DNA of 48,502 bases from Gammaproteobacteria bacterium (GTDB lineage: Bacteria; Pseudomonadota; Gammaproteobacteria; Xanthomonadales; SZUA-36), in NCBI GenBank assembly GCA_024279945.1, contig JAJRRA010000014.1, positions 1 through 48,502 of the forward strand, written 5' to 3'. The notes below the pieces were generated by a model, which saw nothing but the letters and a program-made list of their open reading frames with translations, had not been told where the DNA came from and searched no databases. This document shows, in pieces, positions 16,535-24,058 of this stretch (position 1 is the first letter of the stretch; every line of letters begins with the position of its first letter). The position numbers were made by a program, and so were the translations under genes.

Positions 16535-16972
16535 ATGCCAACAGTTCGCGGATGCAATTTGCCCGATGATTTACTTTATGACGTGGATAACCACACCTGG
16601 TTCACTGAGGTCGGTGACGGCACGGTGCGGATTGGTATGACCACCATCGCCACCGCGATGGCTGGCCAGTTGGTGGCCTTTACCCCCAAGAAAGTCGGGC
16701 GCAAAGTCCGTCCCGGCAGGTCCTGTGCTACGGTGGAGTCCGGTAAGTGGGTCGGCCCCGCCAAGTCTGCTGCCGCCGGTGAAGTAGTTGGTGTCAACGA
16801 AGAACTGAAAGCCAACCCGAGTTGGGCCAATGAAGATCCGTATGCAGCCTGGATGGTGCAATTACAACCGGATGACTGGGAAAGCGTAAGGGGAGGCCTT
16901 ACTCCGGGCAGCGAAGTCGCCGGCCCCTATGAAGCCAAAATGGAGGCCGATGGCTTCGCCGGCTGCGGCTAA
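16535..16972 (+). CDS. lbpA: Lipoate-binding protein LbpA (GcvH-like) of the sHdr pathway
   Basis: A 145-residue GcvH-like lipoyl-carrier protein. The lipoylation site is Lys71 in TVESGKWVGP, within the expected hairpin. The start of the fold (YDVDNHTWFTEVGDG) and the following AGEVVGVNEEL match glycine-cleavage H proteins. Clustering with sHdr genes indicates the specialised LbpA that presents sulfur-loaded lipoate to the complex. GAGGAGG precedes the ATG. No lipoate ligase or LipS1/LipS2 genes appear nearby, so its modification enzymes must be elsewhere. It converges with the desulfurase-like gene 50 bases downstream. Confidence 0.9.
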   Translation: MPTVRGCNLPDDLLYDVDNHTWFTEVGDGTVRIGMTTIATAMAGQLVAFTPKKVGRKVRPGRSCATVESGKWVGPAKSAAAGEVVGVNEELKANPSWANEDPYAAWMVQLQPDDWESVRGGLTPGSEVAGPYEAKMEADGFAGCG

Positions 16973-17022
16973 AGTTTTTAACAACGCTAACCTCCGCATA
17001 TTAGCACTGCTAAATACAGCGA

Positions 17023-18765
17023 TTATTGATCAGGAATGCTGGTTTTCGGCATGGAGAAGAATTTCAGCGATTCGAGTTCGGGTTCCAGGCGATACTCCTC
17101 GGGTAAACCCTTGCCGGCAAGTTCGTCAGCCAGGGATTTGGCTTCTCCCAGGAATGCCGAGTACATGTATTTCCGTTCCTGGTCGCTCAGCGTTCTTTTG
17201 TGATAGCCGCTGCATTCCAGCGCCGCCTCCAGTGAAAATCCCTCCAGGTCCACCCGGTCAGATTTGTGCGTCCAGGTGCCGCTGTACAGGTCAAAGTTGT
17301 ACAGGGACAGGAAGTGGTGACCGTAGTCGGCGACAAATTCAACCGCATCCAGGATAAAGTCAGCTTCGAGATCATCCATTGCATAGTGCATGCTCACCCG
17401 GCACCAGCCCGGCTTGATGCCGCAAAGTCCTTTAACGATCCACTTGCGGTACTGCTCGGATGTTTCATTATCAATGTTCAGCAAGCGATGCCCATAAGGC
17501 CCGGCGCAGGAACAACCGGCACGCGACTGGATGCCAAACAGGTCATTGAGCAGGCTGGTGACAAACTTCGGGTGCAAATATTTGCCGCGGTGATCCCTGA
17601 TATTGAATGAAATGATGCCGATGCGCCGGTCCGGGTCCGGGTTGCCCATGATTTCGATGTTGGGATTGGCCGGCCAGCGCTGGAACGTGCGCCGGACCAG
17701 TTCGCCTTCCCGTTTTTCAATCGCCTCCACACCAATGTGGTCTTTGATTTGAAATGCCAGCGCGGCTTTGAGGATTTGCAATACCCCGGGCGTGCCGGCT
17801 TTTTCACGCTCTTCAACGTCCTTGATAAAATCCTGGCTGACCGGCCCGACGTAATCCACGGTGCCACCGGCGCTGACACTGGGCGGAAGGTCTTTATGGT
17901 AGATATGCTCCTTGAACACCAGTATCCCCATGGAGCCGGGGCCACCGATAAACTTATGGGGTGAAATAAATACGGCATCCAAAGAGGCATCACCCTCGTA
18001 TTTTCCCGGCGGTGGATTCATGTCAATTTCCACGTAAGGTGCGCTGGCGGCAAAGTCAAAACAGGCAATCGCGTCGTATTTGTGCAGCAGGCTGGCGATC
18101 CGGTGTACCGGTGTGCGCATCCCGGTGACATTGGAGGCGGCCGAGAAGGAACCGATGCGTTTGCGGCCCTGGTAGGCGGGATTCTGCAATTGCTCCTCCA
18201 GGTACAGCAGATCGATGGCGCCCTCGTTGTCCATTGGAATCTCCACCACCGTCGCCAGGTTTTCCCGCCAGGAAATTTCGTTGGAGTGGTGCTCATAAGG
18301 CCCGACAAAAACCACTGGCTGGTGCTGTTCCAGGTAGCCGGTGAATTTCTCGTGAGCGTCCGAACCCAGGGAGTCTTCCATCATTCGGGTCAGGCTTTGC
18401 CGGGTGGCCGGGGGAAGTGCAACACCAATGATTTGCTGCAATTTGTCGATTGCGCCGGTAGCCCCGCTGCCGACGGCAATGATGCGTCCGTCAGGTCCCG
18501 CATTGACCGACTGCTTGATACTGCTTTCGGCCTGCACCAGCAGTTGGGTCATGGAACGCCCGCTGATATCATCTTCGGTGTGGGTATTGGCGTAAATACG
18601 CTGCAGGTTCTGCAGGTAGGTTTCAGCCAGCACCAGGCAGCGCCCCGAAGCGGTATAGTCGGCATAGACCATCAGGCGGTCACCAAAGGGTGTTTCAACG
18701 GTCGCGTCGGCACCGATTACCTGGGTTCTCAGGGATTTGATATCCAATTTACAGTTGTTATTCAT
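17023..18765 (-). CDS. Cysteine-desulfurase-like class-V aminotransferase
   Basis: A 580-residue PLP enzyme, longer than normal SufS/IscS (about 400). The aminotransferase-V fold fills the first ~470 residues: YADYTASGR at the start, CFDFAASAPYVEID for the cofactor aspartate region, and SPHKFIGGPGSMG with the PLP lysine Lys271. A mobile loop SRAGCSCAGPYGH has Cys418 and Cys420, which match the catalytic cysteine position of desulfurases. The last ~110 residues are an extra domain without known motifs. It faces lbpA (convergent). A supply of sulfane sulfur from cysteine is a reasonable inference but not shown. Confidence 0.8.
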   Translation of the reverse strand: MNNNCKLDIKSLRTQVIGADATVETPFGDRLMVYADYTASGRCLVLAETYLQNLQRIYANTHTEDDISGRSMTQLLVQAESSIKQSVNAGPDGRIIAVGSGATGAIDKLQQIIGVALPPATRQSLTRMMEDSLGSDAHEKFTGYLEQHQPVVFVGPYEHHSNEISWRENLATVVEIPMDNEGAIDLLYLEEQLQNPAYQGRKRIGSFSAASNVTGMRTPVHRIASLLHKYDAIACFDFAASAPYVEIDMNPPPGKYEGDASLDAVFISPHKFIGGPGSMGILVFKEHIYHKDLPPSVSAGGTVDYVGPVSQDFIKDVEEREKAGTPGVLQILKAALAFQIKDHIGVEAIEKREGELVRRTFQRWPANPNIEIMGNPDPDRRIGIISFNIRDHRGKYLHPKFVTSLLNDLFGIQSRAGCSCAGPYGHRLLNIDNETSEQYRKWIVKGLCGIKPGWCRVSMHYAMDDLEADFILDAVEFVADYGHHFLSLYNFDLYSGTWTHKSDRVDLEGFSLEAALECSGYHKRTLSDQERKYMYSAFLGEAKSLADELAGKGLPEEYRLEPELESLKFFSMPKTSIPDQ

Positions 18766-18882
18766 GATTGATTTAGCAGTAATTTCTGGTAGAAAAGATT
18801 CTTACATTGTACCCATCTTTTGCCCGCCGGGGATGCATATTCAAGCCGAAAGCATTCTGCTGGCCTCAGCATTGCCAATTTA

Positions 18883-18911
18883 TTGACTGATGCAAAAAAC
18901 AGCACGATACT
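18883..18911 (+). promoter_or_regulatory. Sigma-70-type promoter for the aldehyde dehydrogenase gene
   Basis: TTGACT at 18883-18888 and GATACT at 18906-18911 are separated by exactly 17 bases. They lie in the 277-base divergent gap between the desulfurase-like gene and the aldehyde dehydrogenase gene. Transcription would start about 125 bases before the ATG at 19043. Confidence 0.55.
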
Positions 18912-19042
18912 GCACCCATATACTGTTTGTCGGTGGGGCCAATTTGCTGCCGTCAGGCGGCTCTGGTTTTCCGGTAATCCGTTTAGCAGGACCGAGTCCT
19001 CCAACGGTTTGACCGGCAGCAGTTTCCAAAGGAAAAATCATC

Positions 19043-20527
19043 ATGCCCGACAATCCAAAAATGACTCTGACCCTGAGCAATCCTGCTTTGTTTCGCGAAC
19101 AGTCCTTCGTCAACGGCGAATGGGTTTCCGCTGTTAACGGTGCCATGTTTGAAGTGAGCAATCCGGCTGACGGCACATTGCTGGCCCGGGTCGCTGAGGT
19201 GGGTGTTGCTGGAGCCCGCGCCGCCATAGAAGCTGCCAATGCCGCCTGGCCAGCCTGGCGCGCGAAAACGGCCAGGGAACGTTCCGCCGTCTTGCGCCGC
19301 TGGTTTGAGCTGATTCTTGAAAACAAGGATGACCTGGCCAGGTTGATGACCGCAGAGCAAGGCAAGCCCATTGCGGAGGCACTTGGCGAAATCACCTATG
19401 GCGCATCTTTTGTGGAGTGGTTTGCTGAAGAGGCCAAACGGGTTTACGGCGATGTTATTCCCACCCACCTGGCCGACCGGCGCATCATCACTATTAAACA
19501 GCCCGTTGGTGTGGTTGCAGCCATTACGCCATGGAATTTTCCCAACGCAATGATTACGCGCAAAGCAGCGCCCGCTCTCGCTGCGGGCTGTCCCATCGTG
19601 ATCAAGCCCGCCCCGGAGACGCCGTTGTCGGCCCTGGCGCTGGCGGAACTAGCGGCACAGGCAGGTATTCCTGCCGGTGTATTCAATGTGATCACCACGA
19701 CAAATGCCCAGGAAGTGGGTGTTGAGCTCACCAAAAACCCGGTGGTGCGCAAGTTTTCATTCACCGGTTCAACCGCCGTTGGCAAGATCCTGATTCGCCA
19801 GTGCGCCTCGACCGTGAAAAAAGTGTCGATGGAGTTGGGTGGTAACGCCCCGTTCATCGTTTTTGATGATGCGGATCTGGATGCCGCCGTTCAGGGCGCC
19901 ATAACCTCCAAGTATCGCAATGCCGGACAGACCTGTGTTTGCGCCAACCGGATCTATGTACAGGAAGCCGTCTACGATGAATTTGTACAAAAATTCACCT
20001 CGGGGGTCCAACAACTGAAGGTGGGGCGGGGTGATGAGGCTGGTGTGGTCATCGGACCGATGATCACTGCCGATGCAGTCGATAAGGTTGAACAACTGCT
20101 GCGGGATGCGACCGATAAGGGTGCGCAGGTAACTGAGGGGGGGAACCGCCACGAATTGGGTGGCCAGTTCTACCAGCCCACGGTGGTCAGCGGCGTAACA
20201 GCAGACATGGCGTTTGCTCGCAAGGAAATTTTCGGCCCGGTCGCACCGGTATTCAAGTTTTCAACCGAAGAGGAAGTGATCGAACTGGCCAATGCCACCG
20301 AGTTTGGCCTGGCTTCGTATTTTTACGCTCGGGATCTGGGCCGGGTATTCCGCGTAGTCGAAGCGCTGGAGTACGGTATGGTCTGTGTCAACGATGGCAT
20401 CCTGTCGACCGAAATTGCCCCGTTCGGTGGTGTCAAAGAATCCGGCATCGGCCGCGAGGGCTCGAAGTATGGCATCGATGAATTCATCGAAATGAAGTAC
20501 GTTACCCTGGCCGGAATGAACAGCTAG
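19043..20527 (+). CDS. gabD: Succinate-semialdehyde dehydrogenase family enzyme
   Basis: A 494-residue NAD(P)-dependent aldehyde dehydrogenase. Catalytic Cys298 lies in NAGQTCVCANRIYVQ, a form typical of GabD. Glu264 lies in MELGGNAPFIVFDDADLD. The cofactor-binding segment FTGSTAVGK and ITPWNFPNAM are also clear. The length is normal. It would oxidise succinate semialdehyde (or a related semialdehyde) to succinate in the cytoplasm. The next gene begins 1 base after its stop, so a class-V aminotransferase-fold enzyme is co-expressed and may act on a linked amino acid. GABA transaminase is not in the window. Confidence 0.87.
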   Translation: MPDNPKMTLTLSNPALFREQSFVNGEWVSAVNGAMFEVSNPADGTLLARVAEVGVAGARAAIEAANAAWPAWRAKTARERSAVLRRWFELILENKDDLARLMTAEQGKPIAEALGEITYGASFVEWFAEEAKRVYGDVIPTHLADRRIITIKQPVGVVAAITPWNFPNAMITRKAAPALAAGCPIVIKPAPETPLSALALAELAAQAGIPAGVFNVITTTNAQEVGVELTKNPVVRKFSFTGSTAVGKILIRQCASTVKKVSMELGGNAPFIVFDDADLDAAVQGAITSKYRNAGQTCVCANRIYVQEAVYDEFVQKFTSGVQQLKVGRGDEAGVVIGPMITADAVDKVEQLLRDATDKGAQVTEGGNRHELGGQFYQPTVVSGVTADMAFARKEIFGPVAPVFKFSTEEEVIELANATEFGLASYFYARDLGRVFRVVEALEYGMVCVNDGILSTEIAPFGGVKESGIGREGSKYGIDEFIEMKYVTLAGMNS

Positions 20528-20528
20528 A

Positions 20529-21758
20529 ATGAGCAATCTTGATATTGAGTTCATCCGTTCCAACTTTCCCGCCTTCAGCGAAGCATCTCTGGCGGGCTGG
20601 GGTTTTTTTGAGAATGCCGGTGGTTCCTATGCCTGTAGGCAGGTCATCGACCGTCTGAACCGCTATTACAGGCAAACGAAAGTACAGCCTTACCACGATT
20701 TTCCGGCTTCAGCGATCGCCGGCAAGGAGATGGATGCAGCGAAACAGCGCCTGGCGGCCTGGTTGAACGTTGATACCGAAGAAGTTCATTTCGGACCGTC
20801 CACCTCACTCAATACCTATGTGCTTGCCCAGGCCTTTCGTCAGCAACTCAGGCGCGGTGATGAAGTCATCGTCACCAACCAGGACCACGAGGCCAATATT
20901 GGCGCCTGGAGCAGGCTGGAAAACGATGGGATCGTGGTGCGTGAATGGAAAGTCGATCCGGAGACTGCGGAGCTGCAACCGTTGGATCTGGGGGCCCTGT
21001 TGAATGAGCGAACCCGGGCGGTTGCTTTCACCCATTGCTCCAATCTGATCGGCAGCATCAACCCGGTCCGCGAAATTACCGACATGATTCATACAGCAGG
21101 AGCGCTGGCCATCGTTGACGGGGTTTCCTTTTGCCCGCACGGCCTGCCGGACGTCAGGGCGCTGGCTGCGGACATTTACCTGTTTTCACTGTATAAAGTT
21201 TATGGGCCGCACCTGGGCGTAATGGTCATGAGTCAGGAATTGAATACCCGTTTGCCCAACCAGGGCCATTTCTTCAATGTCGATATTCCCGCAGCACGCT
21301 TCACCCCCGCCGGGCCCGACCATGCACAGATTGCGTCAGTCAATGGTGTGGTGGATTATATGGAGGCCGTCTATCGCCACCATCATGGCGATGATGCCTC
21401 CGATGTGCACAAAGCGGCGGCAGTGACGAAGCTGTTCCGGGGGCAGGAAAGCAAACTGATACAAGATCTGCTCGATTTCCTGTCCGGGCACCCGAAAGTG
21501 CGACTGATCGGCAGAGATACGGCACAGGGCCGCGCTCCCACGGTTACCTTCACGGCAAAGGGGCACCATCCCGGCGAATTGGCGTCACAGCTTGCGGCGT
21601 TTAAACTGGGCGTTGGCGCGGGTCATTTTTATGCCTATCGCCTCATTAAAGCGCTGGGGATCGATACCGGGGAGGGCGCGCTGCGTACGTCCCTGGTGCA
21701 TTACACCAATACAGATGAAGTTACCCGGCTGATCACTGCCCTTGATCAGTTACTGTAG
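20529..21758 (+). CDS. Class-V aminotransferase-fold PLP enzyme, desulfurase-like but without the catalytic Cys
   Basis: A 409-residue PLP enzyme of the cysteine-desulfurase-like group (NRYYRQTKVQPYHDF, FGPSTSLNTYVLAQAF, VDGVSFCPHGLPDV). The PLP lysine is Lys223 in LYKVYGPHLGV. The loop where desulfurases carry the nucleophilic cysteine reads GVGAGHFYAYRL here, with no cysteine, so persulfide formation is unlikely. An aminotransferase or lyase role is more likely. It is translationally linked to gabD. Its 3' end overlaps the 3' end of the opposite-strand SLOG gene by 9 bases (21750-21758). Confidence 0.75.
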   Translation: MSNLDIEFIRSNFPAFSEASLAGWGFFENAGGSYACRQVIDRLNRYYRQTKVQPYHDFPASAIAGKEMDAAKQRLAAWLNVDTEEVHFGPSTSLNTYVLAQAFRQQLRRGDEVIVTNQDHEANIGAWSRLENDGIVVREWKVDPETAELQPLDLGALLNERTRAVAFTHCSNLIGSINPVREITDMIHTAGALAIVDGVSFCPHGLPDVRALAADIYLFSLYKVYGPHLGVMVMSQELNTRLPNQGHFFNVDIPAARFTPAGPDHAQIASVNGVVDYMEAVYRHHHGDDASDVHKAAAVTKLFRGQESKLIQDLLDFLSGHPKVRLIGRDTAQGRAPTVTFTAKGHHPGELASQLAAFKLGVGAGHFYAYRLIKALGIDTGEGALRTSLVHYTNTDEVTRLITALDQLL

Positions 21759-23450
21759 CCCGCTGTGCTCCAGGGGCCGTTCGCGGTGCATCAGGATCCA
21801 CTCGGCATCTTCTTCCAGCGCGGCATTGCCTAAAGCCTTCAGAATCCGGCGCCGGAACTCGATGTCATCTGAACCATCCAGCAGGCGCCTGGCATTGGCG
21901 AAAATGCCCTGCATAAAACGGTATTGCTTGATCAGTTCTTTTTCCGCCTTTTTTTGCGAGTAAGCGTCACGAACACCCGCGATCAAGGGCAGAATGCCCA
22001 TAAAAACCAGCAATAATTGCCGCTGGAATACGCTCATGGTCGCTCCCATGAAGACCAGCACGACTGCAATCAGGATACCCGCCCACAGCGAAAGGGCTCC
22101 CAGGCGGGTGGTGCGCCTGAGCCGCTTGGATTTTTCACCTTCTTTTTTGCGGTAGTAGGCTAATTGGCCACCGCCGCTCACGCCGGAGCCCACCCACCGC
22201 TCGATAACCCAATCTACCCACTCTGCCGGCGGATCCTGATTTCCACTGCGCAGCAGGCTCGCATTACGCATCACATGCCGAATCCAGCCAAGATCAACGT
22301 CTTGTTTCTGCAAGAAATTGTCATAGGCAAACTCGGTTGAATGGACATCAACGACCCCTGCCAGGCTCCAGTACAACTGCACCCGCAAGCCCTCCGCCAG
22401 GGCGCGGTAATCCAGGTATTTGCGGTGCCATTGTCGCCGTTCGCCAATTTTGTAGAGCACGAAACCCGCCAGGAATGCGAGCAAAAAGAACCAGACCAGG
22501 ATATCAAGGCCATCAAACTCTGAGTACAGTATAAAAGCCAGACCCATCAGCACCGCAAGGCTGTGGGTAGCGATCAGGCCGCTGGAAACCCGCTTCTGAA
22601 AATGCAGCGCGAGCCAGTCTGCCGCGCGATAAAGATCGCTGATGGCCTTGATGCCTGTTGGTGTCTCAAGTTCCGTCGCATGGTCCAGAACATCACCACC
22701 TTCTTTCTCAATCATTGCCGCATAACGCTTTTTATCGCGGCCGAAATCCTGCAATCGTTGCAAGGTAATTTCATATTCCAGGGGCATCCGGGCGCTTGCT
22801 TCACGGCCAAAGTGAGCAGATACCCAAGCGGTTTGTAATGGTTCAAGACCCTGCACGGGCCGCCCGTGGGGACGGTCCCTGGAGCAGACGATGTGAAAGG
22901 CGAGGTCATTTTCATTGTCCGCCAGCAGGTTGGGCGACTCCTCGCTGACTGAAAAACCCGGCATGACAGCAGTTAAGTGGTAGTTGACAACCCCCGATGT
23001 GCCGCCGGTGGCGCCCTGCTTTTTACCGTCCCACAGGGCCAGCAATATCTGGCTGTGGTTGGATATAAAAACACCCATACGGGCGTAACGATACTCGCGC
23101 TCGGCAGATGAACCGGGAACTCCACTGGAATCCGAACCACCGGACAGACAAATGAGCTTTGCGGTTTTCAGCGTATTTCTGAAAACTTCAACCGCTTCGG
23201 CGGACGAAAAATCCTTCTCATATTCTGCCTGAGCCATGGGCAATGGAACAATCAGCCCGATATCCAGTCCCTGTGCAACATCAGCCACCAGCCGGTCGCT
23301 TCCTTCAGCCAGCGGGCTGATCAACTGTAAGTCAAGATCCGGAAAATCGTTCCTGAGCCGCAGGAAAAAATCCCGCACAATATCCCGCAATGCCGGAACT
23401 TCCTCCGCCAGGAGATCACGATGACCAGTGACGCCAATGGTCAGCTTCAC
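21750..23450 (-). CDS. SLOG-domain protein with four membrane helices (SLATT-like)
   Basis: A 566-residue protein. Residues 1-160 form a Rossmann-like nucleotide-binding domain with VTGHRDL at the start, SPLAEGSDRLVADVA, and SQILLALWDG plus GGTSGVV. These are marks of the SLOG/LOG-Smf-like superfamily. Two pairs of membrane helices follow: about 290-310/314-335 and 450-471/476-494. The conserved-looking DYRALAEGLRVQLYW and the tail ALEEDAEWILMHRERPLE resemble SLATT-type 2TM effector regions. The start is GTG. It is the third gene of an operon with a TIR-TPR protein. It is inferred to sense a nucleotide signal and act at the membrane; not proven. Confidence 0.65.
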   Translation of the reverse strand: MKLTIGVTGHRDLLAEEVPALRDIVRDFFLRLRNDFPDLDLQLISPLAEGSDRLVADVAQGLDIGLIVPLPMAQAEYEKDFSSAEAVEVFRNTLKTAKLICLSGGSDSSGVPGSSAEREYRYARMGVFISNHSQILLALWDGKKQGATGGTSGVVNYHLTAVMPGFSVSEESPNLLADNENDLAFHIVCSRDRPHGRPVQGLEPLQTAWVSAHFGREASARMPLEYEITLQRLQDFGRDKKRYAAMIEKEGGDVLDHATELETPTGIKAISDLYRAADWLALHFQKRVSSGLIATHSLAVLMGLAFILYSEFDGLDILVWFFLLAFLAGFVLYKIGERRQWHRKYLDYRALAEGLRVQLYWSLAGVVDVHSTEFAYDNFLQKQDVDLGWIRHVMRNASLLRSGNQDPPAEWVDWVIERWVGSGVSGGGQLAYYRKKEGEKSKRLRRTTRLGALSLWAGILIAVVLVFMGATMSVFQRQLLLVFMGILPLIAGVRDAYSQKKAEKELIKQYRFMQGIFANARRLLDGSDDIEFRRRILKALGNAALEEDAEWILMHRERPLEHSGLQ

Positions 23451-23496
23451 CAGGTTATCCCCAGCATGGCTGGGTTAAAAAATAGCACCCATCGGG

Positions 23497-24048
23497 TCAA
23501 AAACCGGTTCCCTTGTTATCAATAATGGGGTGCAGGGTTTGCTCATTTCCGGCCGGGTCTTTCAGGACAACCCGGTAGTGAACCTCGAATGCGTGGCAGT
23601 TATTGTTTTTCACTTTCATCTCATTTTTTTTTGGATTCAGCACAACGTAAGGATGCCCTGCTTTGAGCCCCGCATCCGTATCGAACTCAAAGTCGGAAAA
23701 AGCACCGGCGGGCAAATTGCCAGGCCAGCTTGAATCATTCTGGCCCAGCTCGAGCCGAACCAATTCCCAGTCCCTGGCTCTTTGCCCCTCAAGCATAAAC
23801 TTCAATACCGGCTTTTCCCTTTTTGTACTGCAAATATCACCCTTTCTGGAGTTCGGCTTTGACTTGCAGGCATGATCATGAAAAAAGGGTTTGGCATTAG
23901 CGTCAATCCTGATATGCACGGGCTTCGAGGCCCGGCCTGAACTCAGACAGTCGTTTGCTGCAAATACCATCGGGCTACCGATTGTAATGAGCGTAATAAA
24001 TCCAAGCACGATGGTGAAATGATCGGCCTTAATTCGTTTGATAATCAT
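23497..24048 (-). CDS. Small exported protein between TIR and SLOG genes, unknown function
   Basis: A 183-residue protein with an N-terminal signal peptide (basic MIIKRIK, hydrophobic core, cleavage near MVFAAN). The mature part has several cysteines (DCLSS, HACKSKP, DICSTK, NNCHAFE) that could form disulfides in the periplasm. The second half (FDTDAGLKAGHPYVVLNPKK, HYRVVLKDPAGNEQT) looks like a beta-sandwich. I do not recognise the family. Its Shine-Dalgarno AAGGAGAG overlaps the TIR gene stop codon, so translation is coupled. An exported member inside a TIR/SLOG operon is unusual. Confidence 0.7.
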   Translation of the reverse strand: MIIKRIKADHFTIVLGFITLITIGSPMVFAANDCLSSGRASKPVHIRIDANAKPFFHDHACKSKPNSRKGDICSTKREKPVLKFMLEGQRARDWELVRLELGQNDSSWPGNLPAGAFSDFEFDTDAGLKAGHPYVVLNPKKNEMKVKNNNCHAFEVHYRVVLKDPAGNEQTLHPIIDNKGTGF

Positions 24049-24058
24049 CTAACTCTCC

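Noticed and set aside
17001-17013. Small palindrome TTAGCA-C-TGCTAA between lbpA and the desulfurase-like gene
   Set aside because: The stem is too short and AT-rich, and there is no T-run; terminator function cannot be supported.
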